DNA of 15,177 nt from Candidatus Cloacimonadota bacterium (GTDB lineage: Bacteria; Cloacimonadota; Cloacimonadia; Cloacimonadales; TCS61), in NCBI GenBank assembly GCA_029932755.1, contig JAOZPK010000029.1:1-15177 (forward strand), read 5' to 3'. The position numbers and the translations under genes were made by a program. How positions within the stretch are numbered: position 1 is the stretch's first letter; every line of letters starts with the position of its first letter. The notes under the pieces are model-generated. The model did no database searches, was not told the origin of the DNA, and saw only the letters and a program-made list of their open reading frames with translations. Of the stretch, positions 1 to 6,870 are shown one piece after another.

Positions 1-821
1 TTTATATAACTACAGAAGAATTCACTAATGAGATGATAGATAATATTAGAAATAACTCCATGCCTGCTTTCCGAAATAAATTTCGTAATTTTGATGTACT
101 GTTAATTGATGATATTCATTTCCTTTCTAAAAAAGAAGGAACGCAAGAAGAATTTTTTCATACATTCAATGCCCTTTATGAAAAGAAAAAGCAAATTGTT
201 CTAACAAGCGACAGACCACCTAAAGATATTCCTGAATTAGAAAAAAGACTTGTTACAAGATTTGAATGGGGACTTCTGGCAGATCTAAAAAGCCCCGATT
301 TTGAAACACGTGTTGCCATCCTAAAGAAAAAAGCTGAATTTGAAGAAATTAAACTTAGAGATGAGGTGATTGAGTTTATTGCTGAACATATTTATAGTAA
401 CGTGCGCGCGCTGGAAGGTTCACTTATTCGTATTCTTGCATTTGCTTCCTATAATAATTTAAACACCGAAGATATTACTGTTGATGATATCAGTGAAATC
501 CTCATTGATATGATCTCTGATAAAATTAAGGAAGTAAATCTGGAAACAATTATGCAAAAAGTTTGCGATGCTTACAATATAAGTCCCGCTCAGATATTTG
601 ATAAAACGAGAAAGAAAAACATAGCTTTTCCAAGACAAATAGCAATGTACCTTTCCAACTTGCTGATTACACAACTATCACTAAAAGAAATTGCTGAGTA
701 TTATCAAAGGAAAGATCACACTACAGTGCTTCATGCTAAGAAAACTATTGAGAAGCAATTTAAAGAAGACCGGGAACTCAGGATCCAGATAGAAAAGCTT
801 ATTAAGGATATAAAAAGATAG
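1..821 (+). CDS. dnaA: Chromosomal replication initiator protein DnaA, 5'-truncated by the window edge
   Basis: DnaA binds DnaA boxes at the origin and, as an ATP-bound oligomer, melts the adjacent AT-rich DNA to start replication. The reading frame is open from base 3, so the real start, domain I and the Walker A motif lie outside the window. In the 272 visible residues I see Walker B (LLIDD, about 33-37), sensor 1 (LTSDRP, 67-72), the arginine-finger segment TRFEWG (85-90), the sensor 2 helix (VRALEGSL, 134-141) and domain IV with its DNA-binding signature RKDHTTVLHA (236-245). The usual GGRDHTTV start of that signature is changed to YQRKDHTTV, but the base-contacting DHTT core is kept. The gene ends directly before a gap with DnaA boxes, the classic dnaA-oriC arrangement. 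The family assignment is very secure. Confidence 0.98.
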   Translation, partial: YITTEEFTNEMIDNIRNNSMPAFRNKFRNFDVLLIDDIHFLSKKEGTQEEFFHTFNALYEKKKQIVLTSDRPPKDIPELEKRLVTRFEWGLLADLKSPDFETRVAILKKKAEFEEIKLRDEVIEFIAEHIYSNVRALEGSLIRILAFASYNNLNTEDITVDDISEILIDMISDKIKEVNLETIMQKVCDAYNISPAQIFDKTRKKNIAFPRQIAMYLSNLLITQLSLKEIAEYYQRKDHTTVLHAKKTIEKQFKEDRELRIQIEKLIKDIKR

Positions 822-895
822 TTGTACACATATACACATGGAATTATGTTAATGGATGTTGATAAATTGATCTTTAGAAAATTAAAAATTAAAAT

Positions 896-904
896 TGTGG
901 ATAA
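896..904 (-). promoter_or_regulatory. DnaA box, perfect 9-mer
   Basis: The + strand reads TGTGGATAA, which is TTATCCACA on the - strand, an exact match to the consensus DnaA box. It lies right beside the AT-rich stretch at 857-895 and faces away from the second box. Confidence 0.75.
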
Positions 905-934
905 CTCAAATTCTATAAACAGAGTAGACACAAG

Positions 935-943
935 TTATCCACA
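935..943 (+). promoter_or_regulatory. DnaA box, perfect 9-mer
   Basis: Exact TTATCCACA on the + strand, 30 bp from the inverted box at 896-904. The pair is in a non-coding gap next to dnaA, so it can act in origin firing, in dnaA autoregulation or in both. Confidence 0.75.
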
Positions 944-1063
944 CAGAAATGAAAATTGTATCTTGTCAAATGATATGAGCTTAGGTGGTCCATTATGGAG
1001 TTATGACCATATACACAACATCTACTAGGACTACTAATATTTCATAATAAAAAAGGAGTATAA

Positions 1064-2323
1064 ATGAATATAGGAATTAGAACCGTTGGAATTATCATAA
1101 TCATTTCATTGATTGTGATAAGCTGTACGCAAAAAGATAATCTTGTCGGAACAGGTGGATCTGGTGAGCAAACTCCGCTGAACATAACAATTGATCACAA
1201 TTTTTTTACCGATATGTATAGTTATGAAGATAGCTGTGCTTACAGTAATTCAAGTACTATGGTTTTGGGAAAATACAACGAAGAGACATCATATAGTCTA
1301 TTACGTTTTACAACATTACCCGATACATCTGTTGAAATAACAAGCGTTAATATAAGTTTGGAAATTAAAAATCGTAATAATTTTGATATTGTAGATAACA
1401 CAACTCTGAAACTTGCTAAAATAAACGATATTGAGTGGTTTGAAAATGCTACTTGGTGGATTTCATCAGATTCTACAGATTGGAATAATGGTGAGCATTT
1501 TAGCGAAACCGATTATACTAATCTATTACCCGAAGAATATGAAATAGAATGTGAAGAAGATTCCATTAATATTATATTAAATACAAATATTCTGGAAGAT
1601 TGGATAAATGAAGATGTGAATTCCGGTTTAGTTATTTATTCTGATACAGGCGGTTTTATGGAAATATATGCTTCTGAATATTCAAGTGATGGAAATCCAA
1701 TATTAAGCTTTGAATATCGTGAAACAGAAGAAGATACATTGATTACAAAAACTATTGAAACTTGTTATGATTGTATGATTTATGAAACTGATAACGATTA
1801 TGAAAAATGGGAAAATGAATTGAAAATATCGAATATCCAACCTGTTAACATATTCACAAAATTTGAAGTTCCCGACTCTCTTTTTACAAATGCAGTTATC
1901 CAAAACGGACATACAATTGAAGATAGCACTGCGCTCTTCCTGCAGAGAATAACAATAAACAGAGCTGAACTGGTTTTAAACAATGATGGAGTTAATTCAT
2001 ATCCTATTAGTGGTTCGATCTATTTAAACCCATATTTTGTTACAGCTGATACCATAAACACTGATCCAGCTAATTTAGAAATCCCATTACTATCATATGA
2101 GGATATTAATGATCTCTACATCAGCAGCTCAACTGATACTTTACAAAGTGAAAAAATACATATTGATATCACTAAAATTATCCAATATTATATTTCCGGT
2201 GAATACGAAAACAAAGGAATTGTATTAAGATCATTAAATGTTAATGATAACTTTATTCATACAGAATTTGATCTGGAACCGGAAATACAAATTATATTTA
2301 CTCCGCCTTATATAGAAGAATAA
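1064..2323 (+). CDS. Predicted outer-envelope lipoprotein with two DNRLRE-like beta-sandwich segments
   Basis: The protein starts with a hydrophobic signal ending in a lipobox (VISC, Cys21), so it should be lipid-anchored after signal peptidase II cleavage. The mature part is acidic and rich in Asn, Ser and Thr, with no membrane segment. Two successive regions (about 58-218 and 232-413) share the pattern of DNRLRE/CBM96-type beta-sandwiches. Each has a 'LLRF' or 'FTKFEVP' strand, an 'A/N-x-SLE' or 'AELVL' strand, a helix-like stretch before a 'GLVI' or 'GIVL' strand, and a closing 'NPILSFEY' or 'PEIQIIF' strand. DNRLRE domains are known from secreted surface proteins and are often adhesive or carbohydrate-associated; the ligand here is unknown. 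A good ribosome binding site (AAGGAG) precedes the ATG. It is 13 bp upstream of a second lipoprotein gene and probably forms an operon with the two folding factors. Domain assignment is by eye and only moderately sure. Confidence 0.7.
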   Translation: MNIGIRTVGIIIIISLIVISCTQKDNLVGTGGSGEQTPLNITIDHNFFTDMYSYEDSCAYSNSSTMVLGKYNEETSYSLLRFTTLPDTSVEITSVNISLEIKNRNNFDIVDNTTLKLAKINDIEWFENATWWISSDSTDWNNGEHFSETDYTNLLPEEYEIECEEDSINIILNTNILEDWINEDVNSGLVIYSDTGGFMEIYASEYSSDGNPILSFEYRETEEDTLITKTIETCYDCMIYETDNDYEKWENELKISNIQPVNIFTKFEVPDSLFTNAVIQNGHTIEDSTALFLQRITINRAELVLNNDGVNSYPISGSIYLNPYFVTADTINTDPANLEIPLLSYEDINDLYISSSTDTLQSEKIHIDITKIIQYYISGEYENKGIVLRSLNVNDNFIHTEFDLEPEIQIIFTPPYIEE

Positions 2324-2336
2324 CCTGAGGAAAAAT

Positions 2337-3128
2337 ATGAATAGATTTTTTATTATAATCTTAGCAATTACGTTGTTTTCTTGTGTTCAAAATGAAAAGG
2401 AAAATATTGTAGCTCAAGTAAATGAAATTAAACTTACAATGGATGAATTTAAAGCAAATTTCTCTGATAAAGAATGGGATATTCTCACAATAGAAGAGAA
2501 AAAAGTGTTTATTCAGGATTGGGTTCAACTTACTTTATTAGCCCAGGAAGCTGATGCATTAGAGATTTCACAATCTCCTAAAATAAAAGAAAGAATTAAA
2601 GCTGCCGAGATAAATATTAAAGCAAATGCCCTGATTGCAACCAAACTTGTAGATGTTACAATATCGGAAGATGAACTGTTTAATTATTATAAAATTCATA
2701 AAAGTGAATATAAAGTAAGTCATAAAGAATACAAAGTGCAAAGAATTTTTACTAAAGATGAAGCAAAATTAAAGGGAATATTTGATGCTATTAAAAACAC
2801 TTCATTTAAAGATGCTGCTATTGAATATTCGGAAGAACCTGCAGGAAAAAATGGTGGCTATATCGGATTCATTTCCAAAAAAAATGCACATGAAAATATT
2901 TGGAATGCACTTATTTCTCTACAAAAACATTACTATAAAAGCGTTGAAACCAATAGAGGTTTTTATGTGTTAAGATTTTATGATACAAGAATAGTTTATA
3001 CGAATAAAACTTTTTTGGAAGTTAAAGATAAGATTAAAGAAACCGTAACAAAGAAAAAAAAAGAAGATTTATTCGATAATTTAATCAAAGAACTTAGAAA
3101 TAAATCTGAAATTACAATTTCTATTTAA
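2337..3128 (+). CDS. Parvulin-like (PrsA/SurA-type) lipoprotein, probable periplasmic folding factor
   Basis: A short signal peptide ends in a lipobox (LFSC, Cys16), so the protein is predicted to be membrane-anchored on the periplasmic side. Residues about 25-120 resemble the alpha-helical SurA/PrsA N-terminal domain ('VAQVNEIKLTMDEFKANF'). Residues about 131-217 are a parvulin domain recognised by GGYIGFI (173-179) and RGFYVLRFYD (207-216). The usual SHIL strand at its start is replaced by VQRIF and the final GYHI/GYHV motif by GFYV, so both catalytic-type histidines of active parvulins appear absent. Chaperone activity without prolyl isomerase activity is therefore likely, by inference. 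The C-terminal tail is lysine-rich. It sits 13 bp after the DNRLRE-like lipoprotein gene and 11 bp before the SurA-like gene, suggesting one transcript serving outer-membrane protein biogenesis. PrsA-like is the alternative name. Confidence 0.82.
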   Translation: MNRFFIIILAITLFSCVQNEKENIVAQVNEIKLTMDEFKANFSDKEWDILTIEEKKVFIQDWVQLTLLAQEADALEISQSPKIKERIKAAEINIKANALIATKLVDVTISEDELFNYYKIHKSEYKVSHKEYKVQRIFTKDEAKLKGIFDAIKNTSFKDAAIEYSEEPAGKNGGYIGFISKKNAHENIWNALISLQKHYYKSVETNRGFYVLRFYDTRIVYTNKTFLEVKDKIKETVTKKKKEDLFDNLIKELRNKSEITISI

Positions 3129-3139
3129 TAGGAGAATTA

Positions 3140-4402
3140 ATGAAAAGAGCATTATTGATAATTATTGCATTACTTATTTTAGTTTCATTATCTGCAGAAG
3201 TAGTCGATAAAATAATTGCAAAAGTAGGAAAAGAAATAATCCTGAAAAGTGATCTAGAAAAAAGAATGCAGCAATTAAATGCTTCTGGAACTGCTATGAA
3301 TGATATAACACAATTTGATATTTTGAACGATATGATAGAAGCTAAACTTATCATCCAAAAAGCAAAGGAAGAAGAATATAAAGTTGATGATCAAATGATA
3401 AAAGAGATGGCTGAGGATCAGATAAAACAAGTTGCTTCTCAATTTCCAAGTGAATTAGAATTTAAAAAAGAACTTAGAGGTGCCGGCCTTTCTGTTCCTG
3501 ATCTAAAAGATTATTATATCGAAATGATGACAGAAGAACAACTAAAGTCACAAATTATACGCCATAACATTAAGAGTAAGATCCACATAACAGAAGGTGA
3601 AGTTGAAGAATATTATAAAGAGAATTTAGTTGATATTCCTCCTCGCCCCGAGATGTATAAAATTGGAATGATCGTACGTTTCATCAAAGCAGGAAAGGAT
3701 ACTAAAGAGAAGGTTCTAGTAGAAATAAATAAAATTCGTGACAAAGTAAATGAAGGTGCCGATTTTGCCGAACTAGCAAAAGAATACAGCGATGGACCTT
3801 CTGCCGCTAACGGCGGTAACCTTGGTTTCTTTGGAAAAGGAATGATGGTTAAACCATTTGAAACAGCAGCTTTTGCTTTAATGCCGGGTGAGATAAGTGA
3901 GGTTATCGAAACTCAATTTGGATACCACATAATAAAAGTTTTAGAGAAGAAGGGAAATGAAGTAAACGCCAGTCACATTTTAAAAATTGTGGAAGCAACA
4001 GAAGAAGATGTTCAAGCCAATATTCAATTAATGGAAGGTGTATTACAAAAACTTGCTGATGGAGAAGAATTTACTGAACTCGCTAAAACATACTCTGAGG
4101 ATGAAGAGTCTGCTATAAAGGGTGGAGTTATTGGTGAATTCACAAAAGACACATTTCCCGAAATTTTTAAAAAACATTTGGAAAACCTGGAAGTTGGAGG
4201 AAATACAGAATTGATCAGAGAACAGGAGAGTCTCTATATTTTTTCAATTCTAAAAAAAATTCCTGAAAGAGAATATAGATACACCGAGATCTTTGATAGA
4301 TTAAAGGAGATGGTAACTTCCCAAAAAGAAATTGAATTATACGGAAATTGGATAAAAGAATTAATGCATGAATCTTACGTCGAAATTCTTATTGAAGAGT
4401 AA
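3140..4402 (+). CDS. surA: SurA-like periplasmic chaperone / peptidyl-prolyl isomerase with two parvulin domains
   Basis: SurA guides unfolded outer-membrane proteins across the periplasm. The 420-residue length and layout match E. coli SurA (428): a signal peptide (about 1-19, cleavage after SLSA), a SurA N-terminal domain ('VVDKIIAKVGKEIILKSDLE', 21-40), two tandem parvulin domains and a C-terminal helix. The first parvulin domain (about 172-267) keeps GGNLGFF (225-231) and GYHIIKV (261-267) but has KIGMIV where SHIL is expected. The second (about 274-373) keeps ASHILKI (277-283) but has GGVIGEF (328-334) and YIFSILK in place of GYHIIKL. Each domain thus keeps one of the two conserved histidines. 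The start is supported by GGAG about 6 bp upstream of the ATG. A neighbouring parvulin-like lipoprotein supports a shared folding role. SurA-type is secure; strict orthology is less so. Confidence 0.9.
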   Translation: MKRALLIIIALLILVSLSAEVVDKIIAKVGKEIILKSDLEKRMQQLNASGTAMNDITQFDILNDMIEAKLIIQKAKEEEYKVDDQMIKEMAEDQIKQVASQFPSELEFKKELRGAGLSVPDLKDYYIEMMTEEQLKSQIIRHNIKSKIHITEGEVEEYYKENLVDIPPRPEMYKIGMIVRFIKAGKDTKEKVLVEINKIRDKVNEGADFAELAKEYSDGPSAANGGNLGFFGKGMMVKPFETAAFALMPGEISEVIETQFGYHIIKVLEKKGNEVNASHILKIVEATEEDVQANIQLMEGVLQKLADGEEFTELAKTYSEDEESAIKGGVIGEFTKDTFPEIFKKHLENLEVGGNTELIREQESLYIFSILKKIPEREYRYTEIFDRLKEMVTSQKEIELYGNWIKELMHESYVEILIEE

Positions 4403-4534
4403 AAGCTCCCATGGAGAGATGCGGATTTAACCGTAGAGGTGTTTTGTGAAATTGAGAATTAATTATCAAATAAGTCGATTTAAGACTAACTATAGGAAAC
4501 CCCATTTTGTTCCCCCTTACGAAGAGGGACAGAG
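4403..4534. other. 132-bp spacer between the surA-like gene and pgpA, possibly a decayed dispersed repeat
   Basis: I see no credible gene on either strand here; an open frame on the - strand is a shadow. The composition differs from neighbouring spacers, with C-runs (CCCC, CCCCC) in an AT-rich genome, and the segment ends in a hairpin that includes the pgpA ribosome binding site. The pattern of C-run, short loop, G-run resembles dispersed palindromic repeats in low-GC Gram-negative genomes, but that is a recollection of style, not a match I could test. Confidence 0.4.
4509..4530 (+). promoter_or_regulatory. RNA hairpin covering the pgpA ribosome binding site
   Basis: The bases TCCCCCTT (4511-4518), ACG loop (4519-4521) and AAGAGGGA (4522-4529) pair into an 8-position stem with one C-A mismatch (4515/4525). 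A further G-C pair forms outside a bulged T (4509/4530). The right arm contains the only purine-rich Shine-Dalgarno candidate (AGAGGGA) before the pgpA ATG at 4535. If it folds in the mRNA it would mask the binding site. Regulation is inferred; it may instead be the remnant of a palindromic repeat. Confidence 0.45.
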
Positions 4535-5008
4535 ATGAAATTTTCTGAATATATTTCAACCCTGTTTGGAATAGGTTATTTTCCAAAGGCTCCGGGAACC
4601 GCAGGAACTCTTTTTGCTGCAATCGTATATTTTGTCTTACCGGATCATTGGTTTTATGGCTGGCAGAATTCTAGTTTAGCATTGATAGCAATTCTTGTTG
4701 GCAGTATCATTTCAGTATTTTTCATTTCTAAAGCAGAAGAAGGATTAGGGCACGATAACGGCAAGATAGTTCTGGATGAGTTCTGGGGTTATTTTATAGC
4801 TGTTTTGTTCCTGCCCAAAACAGTGATAATAATAGTAGCAGCGTTTGTTTTATTCAGGATATTTGATATTCTTAAACCTGAGCCGGTTAATGCTCTGCAA
4901 AAATTGCCCAAAGGTTGGGGTGTAATGGCAGATGATATCATGGCAGGAGTTTATGCCAATATTGTTTTACAAATTGTAATTCGGTTAATTCCGAAAATTA
5001 TAAAATAA
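4535..5008 (+). CDS. pgpA: Phosphatidylglycerophosphatase A
   Basis: PgpA removes phosphate from phosphatidylglycerophosphate to make phosphatidylglycerol at the inner membrane. All family blocks are present in the 157 residues: GYFPKAPGTAGTL (14-26), HDNGKIVLDEFWGY (73-86), FRIFDILKPEP (107-117) and GWGVMADDIMAGVYAN (127-142), with the acidic residues expected to bind metal (D81, E82, D133, D134). Hydrophobic stretches at about 24-36, 48-64, 86-109 and 138-156 indicate an integral membrane protein. It leads the pgpA-yajC-def-fmt-DUF116-rsgA run, 17 bp ahead of yajC, and its ribosome binding site lies in a hairpin, so translation of this first gene may be restrained. In many other bacteria pgpA neighbours cinA/recA or thiL instead. 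The assignment is firm. Confidence 0.95.
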   Translation: MKFSEYISTLFGIGYFPKAPGTAGTLFAAIVYFVLPDHWFYGWQNSSLALIAILVGSIISVFFISKAEEGLGHDNGKIVLDEFWGYFIAVLFLPKTVIIIVAAFVLFRIFDILKPEPVNALQKLPKGWGVMADDIMAGVYANIVLQIVIRLIPKIIK

Positions 5009-5025
5009 ATAAAAGGAGATAAATT

Positions 5026-5373
5026 ATGTTTAGTATTATTTTACAAGCTGGAACACAAGCAGCGGGAGAAGCAGCAACAAAACCTAGTATGGTTGCACAA
5101 TTCTTTCCATTTATTTTAATGTTTGTGATACTCTATTTTCTCATTATTCGTCCTCAACGCAAGAGACAGAAAGATCATCAGGGTCTTATAGATAACTTGA
5201 AGATCAATGATGAGGTTACCACAAATGCGGGAATCGTTGGAAAGATCGTGAATATTAAGAAAGATAAAAATACTGTTGTTTTACGTGTTGATGATACAAC
5301 CGGCACAAAAATTGAATTTGTAAGATCGGCTATCGCAGGTGTAGTTGACAATGAAAAACCGAAAGCCAAATAA
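5026..5373 (+). CDS. yajC: Sec translocase accessory subunit YajC
   Basis: YajC is a small inner-membrane partner of SecDF-YajC in protein export. The 115-residue protein has a short N-terminal tail, one membrane helix (about 25-42, FFPFILMFVILYFLIIRP), the signature RPQRKRQK (42-49) just inside the membrane and a cytoplasmic beta-rich domain with NDEVTTNAGIVGKIV (61-75). The start is supported by AAAGGAG about 7 bp upstream. The expected partners secD and secF are not downstream in this window; instead def overlaps its last 23 bases. The tail (DNEKPKAK) is short and basic. Assignment is firm. Confidence 0.95.
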   Translation: MFSIILQAGTQAAGEAATKPSMVAQFFPFILMFVILYFLIIRPQRKRQKDHQGLIDNLKINDEVTTNAGIVGKIVNIKKDKNTVVLRVDDTTGTKIEFVRSAIAGVVDNEKPKAK

Positions 5374-5914
5374 TTTACACATTAGACTTTACGGCGACAA
5401 AATTCTGCGGGAAGTAGCTAAACCTGTAATTGAATTTACCGATGACGTCAAAGATTTCATTGCTGATCTTGTCTTTACCATGTATGAAAAAGACGGAGTA
5501 GGTCTGGCAGCCCCACAAGTTGGCAGATCACTTCGTATTTTTGTTGTAGATCCATTTTGGTTCAATGAAGATGGAAAGAAAAATCCGTTGGTTTTGGTAA
5601 ATCCTGAATTCAAAGAATTCAAAGGAGATGTTGATTCAGAAGAAGGATGTCTGAGTTTGCCAAAAATTTTTGAATCGGTGCAGCGTGCTGAAAGCGTTAT
5701 TATTGAAGCATTGAACGAAAAAGGTAAGAAGGTTCATTATGAAGCGGACGGATTATTTGCAAGAGCATTACAGCATGAATTCGATCACCTCGACGGTATT
5801 TTGTTCATTGATAAAGTTCCAAAACTAAAACGAATTTTCTTAAAGAAGAAATTACATGATCTACAAAGAACCACCGATGAGAATGGTAGAAACATAGGTG
5901 AAATGCCACTATAG
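5351..5914 (+). CDS. def: Peptide deformylase
   Basis: Def removes the formyl group from the N-terminal methionine of new proteins, using a metal, usually Fe2+. In the 187-residue form starting at ATG 5351 all three motifs are intact: GVGLAAPQ (49-56), EGCLS with metal ligand Cys100 (98-102) and QHEFDH with ligands His142 and His146 and catalytic Glu143 (141-146). I chose ATG 5351 over the in-frame TTG at 5345 because it is a standard codon with a weak AGGTG about 10 bp upstream and gives a normal length. It overlaps the end of yajC by 23 bases in another frame, so translation is probably coupled. fmt, which performs the opposite reaction at the initiator tRNA, follows after 8 bp; this pairing is common. 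Assignment is very secure. Confidence 0.97.
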   Translation: MKNRKPNNLHIRLYGDKILREVAKPVIEFTDDVKDFIADLVFTMYEKDGVGLAAPQVGRSLRIFVVDPFWFNEDGKKNPLVLVNPEFKEFKGDVDSEEGCLSLPKIFESVQRAESVIIEALNEKGKKVHYEADGLFARALQHEFDHLDGILFIDKVPKLKRIFLKKKLHDLQRTTDENGRNIGEMPL

Positions 5915-5922
5915 CTTTTTAT

Positions 5923-6870
5923 ATGAAAATAGAAAAAATAGTTTTTATGGGAACTCCTGATTTTGCAGTTCCCACCTTAAAAGCATTAGCAGAAACAAGA
6001 TTTAAACCACAACTTTGTATCACGCAACCGGATCGTCCCAAAGGTAGAAAAAGAAAACTGCGACCAACACCGGTTAAACTAACAGCACAGCAATTAAAAA
6101 TTCCCATAATCCAACCGGAAAATGTAAATTCTCTTGAAACAATAAATAAAATATTAGGGATCGCTCCGGACATTATTATCACAGTTGCTTATGGAGGGTA
6201 TCTTAATAAATTTTTAAGGTTATTGCCCAACTTTGGATGTATCAACCTACATCCATCATTATTACCAAAACATAGAGGTTCTGCTCCAATAAATTATGCC
6301 CTTTTTAATGGTGAAAAAATTACCGGAAATACGATATTTAAAATTGTTGCCAAGATGGATGCAGGTCCCATTATCTCCCAAAATGAAATAAAAATAGCAG
6401 AAAAAGATTGTTACACTTCGCTCTATAAAAAACTATCAGAAAATGGTGCTCAAGATATTATTAAAGTCATAAAAGATATTGAACGAAATGGGCTGGTCAC
6501 ACAAAAACAAGATCATACAAAGGCTACGTTCAGCCATAAATTATTAAAAAATAATTTTCTGATAAATTGGAACGATACAGCAGAGAACATTAGAAACAGG
6601 GTGCGAGGAGTTGCTGAAATACCCGGAATCGCAGCGTCCTTCCGAGAAAAAAGAATTAAGATAATTGAAGTTGAAATTCTAGAAACTATCTCAAAAGAAG
6701 CTCCTGGAAATATTATTGATGTAAGCAAAAATGGAATTATTGTAGCTTCTATTGATAAGAACATTCTGCTAAAAAAAGTGCAGCCGGCAGGAAAGAATAT
6801 AATGACTTCTCATGCTTTTAGTTTGGGTGCCAGAATAGAAACAGGGGAAAAATTTGAAAATGGATTTTAA
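5923..6870 (+). CDS. fmt: Methionyl-tRNA formyltransferase
   Basis: Fmt formylates methionyl-initiator tRNA with 10-formyl-tetrahydrofolate so that translation can start. The 315 residues show the N-terminal catalytic domain (KIVFMGTPDFAVPTLKAL, 5-22), the substrate loop CITQPDRPKGR (32-42) and the active-site block INLHPSLLPKHRG (107-119) with catalytic Asn108 and His110. Catalytic Asp146 is in KMDAGPI (144-150). The C-terminal tRNA-binding beta domain starts near residue 205, with the linker motif INWNDTAENIRNRVRG (214-229). The family's 'NPWPGA' there is replaced by AEIPGI, a mild deviation. There is no clear Shine-Dalgarno sequence before the ATG, which is 8 bp after the def stop, so it probably depends on translational coupling. 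Its end overlaps the DUF116 gene by 11 bases. Confidence 0.97.
   Translation: MKIEKIVFMGTPDFAVPTLKALAETRFKPQLCITQPDRPKGRKRKLRPTPVKLTAQQLKIPIIQPENVNSLETINKILGIAPDIIITVAYGGYLNKFLRLLPNFGCINLHPSLLPKHRGSAPINYALFNGEKITGNTIFKIVAKMDAGPIISQNEIKIAEKDCYTSLYKKLSENGAQDIIKVIKDIERNGLVTQKQDHTKATFSHKLLKNNFLINWNDTAENIRNRVRGVAEIPGIAASFREKRIKIIEVEILETISKEAPGNIIDVSKNGIIVASIDKNILLKKVQPAGKNIMTSHAFSLGARIETGEKFENGF

Larger units (their letters stand above)
822..1063. other. Candidate replication origin (oriC) downstream of dnaA
   Basis: This 242-bp non-coding gap contains two perfect 9-mer DnaA boxes, one on each strand (896-904 and 935-943), 30 bp apart. A very AT-rich stretch at about 857-895 is a candidate DNA unwinding element. 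Weaker 7-of-9 matches to TTATCCACA occur at 822-830 (TTGTACACA), 830-838 and 1009-1017 (both ATATACACA). Location next to dnaA is a typical origin position. Two perfect boxes is a modest number, so the origin may extend to the other side of dnaA, which is not visible. Function as an origin is inferred. Confidence 0.65.

Noticed and set aside
822..1028. Open frame of 68 codons in the dnaA-lipoprotein gap, starting with TTG right after the dnaA stop
   Set aside because: No ribosome binding site in suitable form, no recognisable protein features, and it is made of DnaA boxes and AT-rich origin-like DNA.
1896..1904. TTATCCAAA, an 8-of-9 match to the DnaA box
   Set aside because: It is a single site inside the lipoprotein coding sequence; such matches are expected by chance in AT-rich DNA.
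1064..4402. Possible defence or secretion system formed by the lipoprotein and the two folding genes
   Set aside because: All three have plausible envelope-biogenesis roles and there is no nuclease, ATPase or channel component in the cluster.
4389..4622. 77-codon open frame on the - strand across the spacer before pgpA
   Set aside because: It runs through the hairpin and the start of pgpA, has no family features and no convincing upstream signals; it is a shadow of repeat-like DNA.
5026..5373. Possible secDF genes after yajC
   Set aside because: The next genes are clearly def and fmt; no SecD or SecF motif occurs in the window.
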